DNA of 14,496 nt from contig PNNU01000034.1 of the NCBI GenBank assembly GCA_013824385.1, forward strand, positions 1-14,496, given 5' to 3'. Shown here in pieces: positions 1-6,685 of this stretch (position 1 is its first letter; each line of letters begins with the position of its first letter). The DNA is from Anaerolinea sp. Lineage in GTDB: Bacteria; Chloroflexota; Anaerolineae; Anaerolineales; Anaerolineaceae. The position numbers and the translations under genes were made by a program. The notes below the pieces were generated by a model. It made no database searches, was not told where the DNA came from, and was given only the letters and a program-made list of their open reading frames with translations.

Positions 1-572
1 TTCTTGACCTCATCAGAACTGAGAATCAGATTGGTAGTAAAAGCAGGCTTATCCCCTGCAGGCATGTTAGCCTGACGCACAAACGGAAAAGCTTCGATCC
101 ATGAGGCATGATATCCTTCAAGATTGTGCTGTTTGGCGATGGCATTCACAGATGATGATTCATACCAGTCGTACCAGGCGATTTTAATGTCTTGCAATTC
201 ATTGACGATTTCTCCAAGAGACACCTTGGCAGGTTTGTTACCACCATGTCCGTTGACGATCACCAGCCGTTTGAACCCCTGTCCGTGGAGTGAGCGAATC
301 ATATCTTCAACCACTGCAATAAAGGTGCTCACCCGCATACTGATTGTTCCGGGATACTTGGTGAAATAAGAAGAGCAGCCAAAGTTGAACGGCGGCGCCA
401 CCGGCACACCTGTTTGTTGGGATGCAGCGTCGGCAATTGAAAGTGGAATTTTCACATCCGCCCCAATGCTGATATATCCGTGCTGTTCGGTTGCCCCCAG
501 AACCAATAATACACGATCATCTTTTTTCAAGTAAGCTTCAATTTCCATCCAGGTCAGTTCGGCAAGTCTCAT
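1..572 (-). CDS. Creatininase-family amidohydrolase (3' end off the window)
   Basis: This gene runs off the left edge; 190 residues are visible of a family that is usually about 240-260. The creatininase superfamily contains metal-dependent cytoplasmic hydrolases of cyclic or linear amides (creatininase, FAPy-pyrimidine deformylase, MftE peptidase). Visible family signs are the N-terminal GATEQHG block (residues 26-32, with Glu29 and His31 as expected metal ligands, and Asp39 following), the VNGHGGN block (residues 106-112, His109), and GYHASWIEAF (residues 153-162), which matches the position of the usual HAGExETS block, with Glu160 conserved. The spacing His31 to Asp39 is one residue shorter than in the classical EQHGPHLPxxxD motif, so this is a divergent subfamily and the substrate cannot be named. 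The start is the first ATG, beginning MRLAELTWMEIEAY, with an AAAGAG sequence upstream. It is the last visible gene of its strand, 72 bases after the serine hydrolase. Confidence 0.85.
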   Translation of the reverse strand, partial: MRLAELTWMEIEAYLKKDDRVLLVLGATEQHGYISIGADVKIPLSIADAASQQTGVPVAPPFNFGCSSYFTKYPGTISMRVSTFIAVVEDMIRSLHGQGFKRLVIVNGHGGNKPAKVSLGEIVNELQDIKIAWYDWYESSSVNAIAKQHNLEGYHASWIEAFPFVRQANMPAGDKPAFTTNLILSSDEVK

Positions 573-610
573 GATTCGCTCTTTCTCTATAGTTATTCCT
601 CTTATTTAGA

Positions 611-616
611 ATTATA
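611..616 (-). promoter_or_regulatory. Candidate -10 element for the creatininase-family gene
   Basis: A perfect TATAAT lies 39 bases upstream of the ATG, in an AT-rich 72-base gap after the serine hydrolase stop. No convincing -35 hexamer sits 16-18 bases further up (the best is TTATTT), so this is a weak prediction that rests on the -10 alone. Confidence 0.3.
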
Positions 617-644
617 ACGAATAATAACAATATAAATAATTTCC

Positions 645-2255
645 TTACTGAGGTTGTCGAAAAAGCACAGCATCTGTTTCTTCTTGATAAGGTTCGACAA
701 ACCACTCACTGAATATTCTGGCTGAATCCCCGATAAACTGTATCCGTGTAGATCTCCGGTCGGCTTCGCGGAGAATTTGTTGTTTCAATACAAAAGTGTC
801 TTCTGATTCCCAATAACCCAACAGTGCAATTGGTCCATATTCTTTTGTGTCTGTTATCCGATAAACACCATCCAAACCTACTTTAAGCGGCATTGGTTCT
901 CCATCAATGGTCAAATCAAACTGAGCTTCGCTTTCATTTGGAAAATGAAGCGTAAACATACTCCATTCTCCCATACCGGTAATCAGCCATTCCTTACCAT
1001 CCACATCAGCAGCCATTTTTGAAAGAGAGGCAGAAGTTGAAATCTTGGGCTGTGCAAGTGAATCGATTGCTAATGATAAACGTTCTTGACTTTGAATATC
1101 GGCTGGGATTGATTCATTGGAAATGACAGCAGGAAGGATAAAATTATCCACCAAATCGTCGTGCAGGATTTCACTGCCGCTTGAACCTGCCGTTATCACA
1201 ACGACCATATCCTGTTTCGGAAAAACCCTAATCTGCTGCCCACCCCAACCGAGCGCGTAATAGTCTCCCTGTGGTCTGATCCACCATTGGTAACCGTATC
1301 CCATAGATTCCGAAGGATGCGAATGCACCTGAATTGAATTGCTCACCCAATCGGAGGAGAGGAGCTGTTCGCCCTGCCATTTTCCGCCGTTTAGATATAA
1401 CTGTCCAATTTTTGCCATGTCAAAGGGCAGAAGCTCCAAACCAGTACTGCCCAAAGAATGACCACTAAGGTCGCTTTCCCACGAATAATCACTAATGCTC
1501 AATGGTGAAAACAAACGTTTTTCCGCAAAAGCGGCTGCCTTTTCGCCGGTACTCTGTTGGATTATTAGAGAAAGCATGTGCGATCCGCCAGAATTATAGT
1601 TAAAAACCTTTCCTGGTTCTTCTATCAAAGCCGGAGTGAAAAAATACTGCGCCGGGTCTTCTGCATCAATGATCCACCAATGGTCATTCAACCCGGAATG
1701 CAGCGGTTCCATCCATTCAATTCCGCTGGTCATGGAGAGAATATTCTCCAGGCTAATTTCATTTTTTGCAGGATCAGCCGGAACGATGGATGGAAAATAA
1801 GAGATCAGTTTGGTTTGCACATCCCCAAGAGAACCATCGGCTATCGCAATTCCTATTAAAGCGGAGGTCACGCTCTTGGTGACCGAATAGATATCATGAC
1901 GTGTCTGCGCATTGAAAGGATGCAAATATGCTTCCATAACCAAAACGCCATGCCTGATCACCAAAACACTATGAATCTGTTGCCCTTCACCGTTAATTTT
2001 CTCCAGCATATCTGCCAACATTGCTGAAGAAACTCCCTGTTCTTCAGGCGTGGTTCGAGGCCATTCCCAATTGGATACCAGGTCAGGCGTAGATTCCGTT
2101 GTTGCACTGGCACTTACGAATTCCGTTGGTGTGTTTGTCTGACTGATTGGGGAAAATGTTGCCGTAACCCTTGAATCAATTGAAGACCTGTCAACTTTTG
2201 TACAAGCCATAAGGAAGGTCAAGCAAATGATTATTGAGAAATATTTCTTGATCAT
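645..2255 (-). CDS. Serine beta-lactamase-like hydrolase, predicted lipoprotein
   Basis: This is a 536-residue exported serine hydrolase of the beta-lactamase/class C (AmpC, EstB, PBP4*-like) fold. The N-terminus is a lipoprotein signal: two lysines, a hydrophobic stretch, then LMAC with Cys18 as the lipidation site, followed by a Ser/Thr-rich linker to about residue 60. The catalytic domain spans roughly 65-390. It has the SVTK motif (Ser124 nucleophile, Lys127), the YNS motif (Tyr220-Asn221-Ser222) and a GWGGQQ segment near 336-341 at the place of the third KTG/HxG box. Residues 400-536 form a separate C-terminal domain of mainly beta character that I cannot name. Members include esterases, D-aminopeptidases and penicillin-interactive enzymes, so resistance should not be assumed. 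It follows leuS after a terminator and appears to have its own promoter. There is no Shine-Dalgarno sequence before the ATG, which fits a leaderless mRNA. Confidence 0.9.
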   Translation of the reverse strand: MIKKYFSIIICLTFLMACTKVDRSSIDSRVTATFSPISQTNTPTEFVSASATTESTPDLVSNWEWPRTTPEEQGVSSAMLADMLEKINGEGQQIHSVLVIRHGVLVMEAYLHPFNAQTRHDIYSVTKSVTSALIGIAIADGSLGDVQTKLISYFPSIVPADPAKNEISLENILSMTSGIEWMEPLHSGLNDHWWIIDAEDPAQYFFTPALIEEPGKVFNYNSGGSHMLSLIIQQSTGEKAAAFAEKRLFSPLSISDYSWESDLSGHSLGSTGLELLPFDMAKIGQLYLNGGKWQGEQLLSSDWVSNSIQVHSHPSESMGYGYQWWIRPQGDYYALGWGGQQIRVFPKQDMVVVITAGSSGSEILHDDLVDNFILPAVISNESIPADIQSQERLSLAIDSLAQPKISTSASLSKMAADVDGKEWLITGMGEWSMFTLHFPNESEAQFDLTIDGEPMPLKVGLDGVYRITDTKEYGPIALLGYWESEDTFVLKQQILREADRRSTRIQFIGDSARIFSEWFVEPYQEETDAVLFRQPQ

Positions 2256-2261
2256 GTCATC

Positions 2262-2270
2262 ATTGTAGCA
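2262..2270 (-). promoter_or_regulatory. Extended -10 promoter, probable leaderless start of the serine hydrolase gene
   Basis: The minus strand reads TGCTACAAT just upstream of the gene, an extended -10 (TGnTAnAAT) with no good -35. Six bases separate the hexamer from the ATG at 2255, so a start seven bases downstream of the -10 would place the transcript's first base on the A of the ATG. No ribosome-binding site lies in the upstream sequence, which agrees with leaderless translation. Confidence 0.45.
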
Positions 2271-2316
2271 AAACGCACTTCAGAAATATTAAGACTTTTG
2301 TTAATTTGTTTTTAAG

Positions 2317-2350
2317 TAAAACACCTTCAGATTTGAGGTCTGAAGGTGTT
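2317..2350 (-). terminator. Intrinsic terminator after leuS
   Basis: A perfect 12-base-pair stem (AACACCTTCAGA paired with TCTGAAGGTGTT) with a 7-base loop ends 51 bases below the leuS stop codon. On the minus strand the stem is followed by TT then ACTTAAAAAC, so the U-tract counting the stem end is TTTT. On the plus strand a run of nine T lies ten bases after the stem, so it might stop transcription in both directions, although no plus-strand gene is near. Confidence 0.85.
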
Positions 2351-2400
2351 GGTTATTCTTTTTTTTTCAAACGCCTTTGGTAAGACTATTCACCAGAAGC

Positions 2401-4854
2401 CTAGATGACAATATTAACGAGTCGTCCTTTGACGTAAATCACCTGACGCGGAGCTTTGCCCTCAAGCGTCTTCTTGACGGATTCACTGTCGAGGGCGATC
2501 TTCCTGGCGTCGTCATCTGAAATGCCTGCGGGCACCACGATGCGGTCGCGCAGCTTGCCGTTGACCTGCACAACAAGGGTGATCTCATCCTCGGCGGCGG
2601 CGGCTTCATCCACTTTCGGCCACGACTGGGTGTGGATGGAGTAAGGCTTGCCAATGTGCTGCCACAATTCCTCGCTAATGTGAGGGGTTACTGGTGCCAG
2701 CATCTTTAAGTAGATTTCGATGGCTTCATTCCATGCCGGGCTGCCATACAACTCAGCTTTCGCGCGAACCATTTCATTGAGCAGTTCCATCAAACCGGAA
2801 ACGATGGTATTAAATTCGAAGGTTTCATAATCCTTGGTGACTGCTTTCAAAGTCTGATGGACCTTACGGCGCAGCGCTTTAACTGCTTCGTCACCGGGTT
2901 TGCCAGTCTGAACTGGTTCCAGTACGGTCGTCCATAAACGGCGCAGCCAACGCGAAGTGCCGTCAATACCCCCGCTGCTCCACGGACCGCCCATGTCCCA
3001 CCTGGAGAAGAACATCAGGTAGGCGCGCGTGGTATCCGCACCGTAAGATTGCACCAGGCTGTCAGGAGCCACCACGTTACCGCGGCTCTTTGACATTTTT
3101 TCAGAATCTTCTCCCAACACCATACCCTGGTTGCGTAATTGCAGCATGGGTTCATTACCTTCGGTAATACCCATATCGCGCAGCGCCTTGTGGAAGAAGC
3201 GCACATACAACAAATGCATGGTGGCATGTTCAATGCCACCGGTATAAACATCCACGGGCATCCAGTAGTTGTACTCTTTCGGGTCAAAGGGACCCTTGTC
3301 ATAATCTGGGCTGAGATAACGCATGGGATACCATGACGAGCACATGAAAGTATCCATGGTGTCAGTCTCACGTTCCGCTTTGCCGCCGCATTTTGGGCAG
3401 GTCGTTAAACGCCAGGTGGGATGCAGCTTCAACGGGCTTTCGCCGGTCGGCTTCCATTCCACATCTTCGGGAAGCACAATTGGTAGCTGATCTTCGGGGA
3501 CGGGCTGCGTGCCGCAGGTTGGGCAGTAGACCATGGGAATGGGAGCTCCCCAATAACGCTGCCTTGAGATCAACCAATCGCGAATGCGGTAATTCGTAGA
3601 CCCTTTGCCCACGCCAATTTTCTGCACATGCTCAACTGCTTTTTTGATAGATTGATCGCCCGGGGTGCCACTCAACACGCCGGAATTTACCAAAGTTCCA
3701 ACAGCCGGGACGGAAGCGGTCATATCATCCGCGTCAATCAATGAGACACCCGCAGGTTGTACCACTACTTTAATGGGCAGCTTGAAAGCGCGGGCGAATT
3801 CAAAGTCACGTTGATCGTGGGCTGGAACAGCCATGATGGCGCCGGTTCCGTAGGTCATCAAAACGTAATCCGCGATCCAAACGGGAATCTTTTCACCCGA
3901 AACCGGATTAATGGCATAACCACCGGTGAAAACGCCTGTTTTCACTTTATCGCTGGACTCACGCTGAATATCCGTCTGGCGGGTTGAATCGAGGATGTAC
4001 TGCTCCACCTCGGCTTGATGCTCGGGTGTAGTCAGTTTCTGCACCAGCGGATGTTCAGGAGCCAGCACCATAAAGGTGACGCCCCACAAGGTATCAGGCC
4101 GGGTGGTGAAAATCTCAAGCGGGTCGCCGGCTTCCGTTTTAAAGGTAACCAACGCACCTTCTGATTTTCCAATCCAGTTGGTCTGCAGGGTTTTGACACG
4201 CTCAGGCCAATCGATGTCGTCGTAACGCAGCAACTCTTCAGCATAATTGGTGATACGGAAGAACCACTGGGTGAGGTCTTTTTTAATCACGGGCGTACCG
4301 CAGCGTTCGCAGTGGCGGTCATCGCCCCATACCTGTTCGCGCGCCAGAGTGGTGTTGCAGTTCGGGCACCAATCCACCGGGGAGAGCTTGCGATAAGCCA
4401 GACCCTTGTTGTAGAGTTGGATGAAGAACCACTGTGTCCAGCGGTAATATTTTTCATCAGACGAGATCATCTCGCGCCGCCAGTCAAACATGGCGCCCAT
4501 GGTTTTGAACTGTTTGCGCATCTTGTCGATGTTGGCATAAGTCCAGGTCTTGGGGTGTATCTGGCGCTTGATGGCCGCATTTTCAGCGGGCAGCCCGAAA
4601 GCATCAAAACCCATGGGGAACATGACATTGAAGCCGTTCATGCGCTTGTAGCGGGCGCGCGCGTCCGAGGGTGAGATGGCATACCAGTGCCCAATATGAA
4701 GGTCGCCCGAGGGATACGGAAGCATGGTCAACGCGTAGAACTTGGGTTTACTTTCATCAATATTGGATTCGTAAAGATGATCATCTTCCCATTTCTTCTG
4801 CCATTTGCTTTCGATCTCGTTCGGGTTGTACAAGGGGATCTGTGTATATGCCAT
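2401..4854 (-). CDS. leuS: Leucyl-tRNA synthetase
   Basis: This cytoplasmic class Ia synthetase charges tRNA-Leu with leucine. At 817 residues it is of normal bacterial length. The Rossmann catalytic domain carries the HIGH motif at 53-56 (in PYPSGDLHIGH) and the KMSKS motif at 586-590. A zinc-binding insert is seen as CPNC (163-166) and CERC (182-185), and a second CPTC/CPKC pair lies at 444-447 and 486-489. The CP1 editing domain, which hydrolyses mischarged tRNA, begins near 225 and contains the Thr-rich TTRPDT (250-255) and the VPAHDQRD block (343-350, Asp347 being the usual editing aspartate). The anticodon-binding helices and a short C-terminal domain follow after about 650. The ATG has GGAG five bases upstream. 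The gene lies directly after a leucine T-box leader, which explains its control by uncharged tRNA-Leu, and it ends before a strong terminator. Confidence 0.98.
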   Translation of the reverse strand: MAYTQIPLYNPNEIESKWQKKWEDDHLYESNIDESKPKFYALTMLPYPSGDLHIGHWYAISPSDARARYKRMNGFNVMFPMGFDAFGLPAENAAIKRQIHPKTWTYANIDKMRKQFKTMGAMFDWRREMISSDEKYYRWTQWFFIQLYNKGLAYRKLSPVDWCPNCNTTLAREQVWGDDRHCERCGTPVIKKDLTQWFFRITNYAEELLRYDDIDWPERVKTLQTNWIGKSEGALVTFKTEAGDPLEIFTTRPDTLWGVTFMVLAPEHPLVQKLTTPEHQAEVEQYILDSTRQTDIQRESSDKVKTGVFTGGYAINPVSGEKIPVWIADYVLMTYGTGAIMAVPAHDQRDFEFARAFKLPIKVVVQPAGVSLIDADDMTASVPAVGTLVNSGVLSGTPGDQSIKKAVEHVQKIGVGKGSTNYRIRDWLISRQRYWGAPIPMVYCPTCGTQPVPEDQLPIVLPEDVEWKPTGESPLKLHPTWRLTTCPKCGGKAERETDTMDTFMCSSWYPMRYLSPDYDKGPFDPKEYNYWMPVDVYTGGIEHATMHLLYVRFFHKALRDMGITEGNEPMLQLRNQGMVLGEDSEKMSKSRGNVVAPDSLVQSYGADTTRAYLMFFSRWDMGGPWSSGGIDGTSRWLRRLWTTVLEPVQTGKPGDEAVKALRRKVHQTLKAVTKDYETFEFNTIVSGLMELLNEMVRAKAELYGSPAWNEAIEIYLKMLAPVTPHISEELWQHIGKPYSIHTQSWPKVDEAAAAEDEITLVVQVNGKLRDRIVVPAGISDDDARKIALDSESVKKTLEGKAPRQVIYVKGRLVNIVI

Positions 4855-4881
4855 TCTTGCTCCATTCGGTAGGATTTAAAC

Positions 4882-4912
4882 AAAAAACTCTTCTCCCATC
4901 AGGGACGAAGAG
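4882..4912 (-). terminator. T-box-controlled terminator hairpin of leuS
   Basis: On the minus strand, CTCTTC-G-TCCC and GGGA-GAAGAG form an interrupted 10-base-pair stem with a TGAT loop, followed by six T. The TCCC side contains the usual CGTCCCT sequence, which pairs instead with the AGGG of the T-box at 4929-4932 in the antiterminator. This makes it the conditional terminator of the leader. Confidence 0.9.
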
Positions 4913-5115
4913 ATTCTCCGCGGTACCACCCTGCTTGTCTGAAAACACCAGACCGCTCAGAAGCTATAACGGGCATACCCGTCGCCAGTTACTTATTTTC
5001 TCCGGCAAAGCTACCCTGTTGGAGGGGCCAGGCGAGTTCGATCTATTGTGCTCCGCTGCACTGTGTCGGTCTCGCACTGCTTTCGCCGGCTCGCTGACGG
5101 ATGATCTACTACTCC
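4882..5115 (-). ncRNA. T-box riboswitch, leucine specific (leuS leader)
   Basis: This leader senses the charging state of tRNA-Leu and lets leuS be transcribed when the tRNA is uncharged. The core T-box sequence AGGGTGGTACCGCGG is present (about 4918-4932). Its TGGT bulge is complementary to an ACCA end, as expected for tRNA-Leu with discriminator A. Stem I is closed by GGAG (5112-5115) and CTCC (5021-5024), and has a distal AGCGAGC motif of the kind that docks on the tRNA elbow. On the descending side of Stem I lies GAACTC; the CTC at 5034-5036 is the most likely specifier codon (Leu), a C-ending codon as is common in T-boxes. A Stem III hairpin GTCTG/CAGAC (4937-4953) precedes the T-box. 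The specifier call is from spacing and context; the rest is direct. The 5' limit is placed at the base of Stem I, and the real transcript probably starts further up, before the tRNA genes. Confidence 0.93.
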
Positions 5116-5129
5116 TGTTTTTGCTTTAG

Positions 5130-5202
5130 TGGACCCAGGGAGGTTCGAACTCCCGGCCTCCTCAATGCCATTGAGGCGCGCTCCCAACTGCGCTATGGGC
5201 CC
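5130..5202 (-). tRNA. tRNA-Ala (anticodon GGC)
   Basis: This is a 73-base cloverleaf on the minus strand. The acceptor stem GGGCCCA pairs with TGGGTCC and includes the G3-U70 wobble that marks alanine tRNAs. The D arm starts AGCGCAGTTGGGAGCGC. The anticodon stem CCTCA/TGAGG encloses ATGGCAT, giving anticodon GGC. The T arm GGGAG-TTCGAAC-CTCCC follows, and A73 is the discriminator. The CCA end is not encoded; the next bases are CTA. It reads GCC/GCU codons. Only about 14 bases separate it from Stem I of the leuS T-box. Confidence 0.97.
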
Positions 5203-5235
5203 ATATGTTCATTTTTCGAGAGCCTGTCTTACCTG

Positions 5236-5308
5236 TGGACCTGGGGGGATTCGAACCCCCGGCCTCTTCAGTGCGATTGAAGCGCGCTCCCAACTGCGCT
5301 ACAGGCCC
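5236..5308 (-). tRNA. tRNA-Ala (anticodon CGC)
   Basis: This is a 73-base cloverleaf on the minus strand. The acceptor stem GGGCCTG pairs with CAGGTCC, again with G3-U70. The anticodon stem CTTCA/TGAAG encloses ATCGCAC, giving anticodon CGC, which reads GCG. The T arm is GGGGG-TTCGAAT-CCCCC and CCA is not encoded. It lies 33 bases before tRNA-Ala(GGC), from which it differs mainly in the anticodon stem and the base of the acceptor stem, so the two look like paralogous duplicates. A strong promoter lies 22 bases upstream. Confidence 0.97.
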
Positions 5309-5329
5309 GTGTTCCAAACTGCAGACAGG

Positions 5330-5358
5330 ATTTTACCTGAGAGGTGGTGCATTGTCAA
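5330..5358 (-). promoter_or_regulatory. Sigma-70-type promoter for the tRNA-Ala pair and probably leuS
   Basis: The minus strand shows a perfect TTGACA (5353-5358), a 17-base spacer and TAAAAT (5330-5335). The predicted start is near 5323, about 15 bases before tRNA-Ala(CGC). It is the best promoter in the window. No terminator and no room for a separate promoter exist between the second tRNA and the T-box, so it probably drives leuS too. Confidence 0.85.
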
Positions 5359-5393
5359 GGAAATGGATTATTGAAATTCTCTAATCCTATTTT

Positions 5394-5407
5394 TGGTTCA
5401 CGCGGAG
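5394..5407. repeat. Partial copy (R1) of the CTCCGCG repeat family
   Basis: The 14 bases TGGTTCACGCGGAG are identical to 5545-5558 (copy R2), and both are preceded by a similar T-rich run (5389-5393 and 5539-5544). After this the sequence departs from the family, so only one end of the repeat is present. It lies in a 170-base gene-free strip between the tRNA promoter and the GxxExxY gene, in which I see nothing else. Confidence 0.75.
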
Positions 5408-5534
5408 GGGTACTACGTGTTAATCCTCGAAGCAGTCCATCTATAACTAAAAGAAAATGTAATCATTTTTTTTCAGAATAATCAAAAGGTCAAGTCGTCG
5501 AAAAGATGTAAGAACGTTAAATAAAATTAGGGAA

Positions 5535-5954
5535 TCAGATTTTCTGGTTCACGCGGAGACGCGAAGTCGCGGAGGGTTCATATTTATTTACAACTCGATG
5601 AAGACCCTCTTTGAGTAAAGGAGCTCCAAAATTAATCAATAAACCCACTTGAAGGTTTAGCAATCTGATATAAGTCAACACTTGTTTATAATGAACTTGA
5701 GCCATTTTTTCGACGGATTTTAGTTCTACTACGACCATTCCATTCACTAATAGATCGACCCTTAATCCTTCATCGAAGATTAATCCGTCATACTCGAATG
5801 GAATAATCTTTTGTCTTTCTACGATAAATCCGAATTTGGTTAATTCATGTACCATGACCGTTTCGTATACTGACTCTAGTAGTCCTGGGCCTAATCCGGT
5901 ATGCACTTTGTATGCAGCATGAACGATCTTCTCTGTAATTTCATCAACATCCAT
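5535..5954 (-). CDS. GxxExxY protein (PD-(D/E)XK nuclease-like)
   Basis: This 139-residue protein belongs to the GxxExxY family, small proteins of unknown role with a restriction-endonuclease-like core. The naming motif is GLLESVY at 24-30 (Gly24, Glu27, Tyr30). The putative catalytic set is Asp67 (in LRVDLLV), Glu77 and Lys79 (in VELK), with Gln91 on the following helix. All of these are present, so the core is intact. The last part, about residues 126-136 (SATSRLRVNQ), is encoded by a copy of the GC-rich repeat that also occurs upstream of the gene, so the C-terminus is probably not part of the fold. The ATG is preceded by AAAGGGG six bases upstream. It follows the truncated RhuM-like gene by 82 bases. 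No function has been established for the family; association with repeats and phage or mobile DNA is often seen, but a nuclease role here is inference. Confidence 0.9.
   Translation of the reverse strand: MDVDEITEKIVHAAYKVHTGLGPGLLESVYETVMVHELTKFGFIVERQKIIPFEYDGLIFDEGLRVDLLVNGMVVVELKSVEKMAQVHYKQVLTYIRLLNLQVGLLINFGAPLLKEGLHRVVNKYEPSATSRLRVNQKI
5545..5577. repeat. CTCCGCG-family repeat, copy R2 (inverted relative to R3 and R4)
   Basis: The 23-base core at 5552-5574 is the reverse complement of the core of R3 with one mismatch in 23 (A instead of G at 5559). It lies inside the 3' end of the GxxExxY gene. It is flanked on both sides by GGTTCA (5546-5551 and 5575-5580). Confidence 0.9.
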
Positions 5955-5976
5955 ATTTCGCCCCTTTCAATTCTTA

Positions 5977-6010
5977 CTCCGCGACTTCGCGCCTCCGCGA
6001 GAGGAAAAAA
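5977..6010. repeat. CTCCGCG-family repeat, copy R3
   Basis: The core at 5977-5999 begins CTCCGCGACTTCGCG and continues CCTCCGCG, then GAGAGG and an A-run. It is identical to copy R4 for 27 bases. CTC(C)GCG and CGCGAG near the ends could form a small hairpin. It lies between the RhuM-like and GxxExxY genes, 23 bases upstream of the GxxExxY ATG, and so forms an inverted pair with R2 around that gene. Confidence 0.92.
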
Positions 6011-6036
6011 CTAGTTACCTAACTTTATTACACAGA

Positions 6037-6555
6037 CTAGATTGCAACTCCATCATTGATGATAATATTCGTACCTATTTTTTTGTGATTCGAATAACCC
6101 ACCCGTTCAAGCAGCTCATCGAAATAATCAGGTCCAAAACGCTTATTAAGCTTCAAGCGTTCATCATCCAGCACGAAGCCTTTGACGATGAATTCACGCA
6201 GAGTCTGAGTTGCCCAAATACGAAACTGGGTGGCTCGCAGGCTGTTGACACGATATCCGACGGCGATGATCGCATCCAAATTATAGAATTCCAGTTTTCG
6301 AGAAACTTCTCGCATTCCTTCTTTTTGAACTGTCAAAATTTCTTTGACAGTTGCTTCTTTCATCAATTCTTTGGATTCAAAAATATTCTGAAAGTGGTAC
6401 GAAATATCCTGTTTACTGGTTGAAAAGAGGTCAGCTATCCGATTTAGTGGCAGCCAAAAAGTTCCATCGTGAAAGACCACTTCCACTTTCGTTACCCCTT
6501 CAGGGGTTGTATAGAAAATGATCTCGCCTTCTTGGGGTTTTTGTTTATCAGACAT
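6037..6555 (-). CDS. RhuM-family protein, C-terminally truncated
   Basis: The 172-residue product matches the N-terminal half of the RhuM family, proteins first noted in a Salmonella pathogenicity island and widespread on mobile DNA; their biochemical role is not known. The family-typical segments are FWLPLNRIADLF (33-44), HFQNIF (54-59), FYNLDAIIAVGYRVNS (90-105), FRIWATQTLREFIVKGF (111-127) and DYFDELLERV (143-152). Full-length members are about 330 residues and continue after this last block with a conserved helical region. Here the similarity stops at about residue 151 (near 6103), and a short unrelated tail of about 20 residues runs to the stop. The gene therefore seems to be a remnant whose 3' half was lost, perhaps when the neighbouring repeat inserted or recombined. 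AAGGA lies eight bases before the ATG. Confidence 0.85.
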   Translation of the reverse strand: MSDKQKPQEGEIIFYTTPEGVTKVEVVFHDGTFWLPLNRIADLFSTSKQDISYHFQNIFESKELMKEATVKEILTVQKEGMREVSRKLEFYNLDAIIAVGYRVNSLRATQFRIWATQTLREFIVKGFVLDDERLKLNKRFGPDYFDELLERVGYSNHKKIGTNIIINDGVAI

Positions 6556-6608
6556 TGTTCATTTCCTTAAAACCCAACATGAAATAAGATAATAGAACTA
6601 ATATTCTT

Positions 6609-6614
6609 ATTATA
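6609..6614 (-). promoter_or_regulatory. Candidate -10 element for the RhuM-like gene
   Basis: TATAAT preceded by TTG on the minus strand lies 53 bases upstream of the ATG in an AT-rich gap. No clear -35 was found at the usual distance, so this is tentative. Confidence 0.3.
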
Positions 6615-6685
6615 CAAGACTATTTCGAATTTATCTGCCAGATAATTAGTTGCGATGTTATGGATTTTGGCAAAATAAGGGTTTT

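Noticed and set aside
645..2255. Antibiotic-resistance beta-lactamase
   Set aside because: The SxxK and YxN-type motifs fit the broad serine hydrolase family. The large C-terminal domain and lipid anchor are not those of known resistance enzymes.
4312..4674. A 120-codon plus-strand open frame inside leuS
   Set aside because: It lies antisense to the zinc-binding and HIGH-motif part of leuS, which is clearly coding on the other strand, and resembles no known protein.
4671..5129. A 152-codon plus-strand open frame across the leuS leader
   Set aside because: It runs through the T-box, its terminator and the leuS start on the opposite strand, and has no family motif. The T-box explains the sequence.
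5129..5374. An 81-codon plus-strand frame
   Set aside because: It is the antisense reading of the two tRNA-Ala genes and their promoter.
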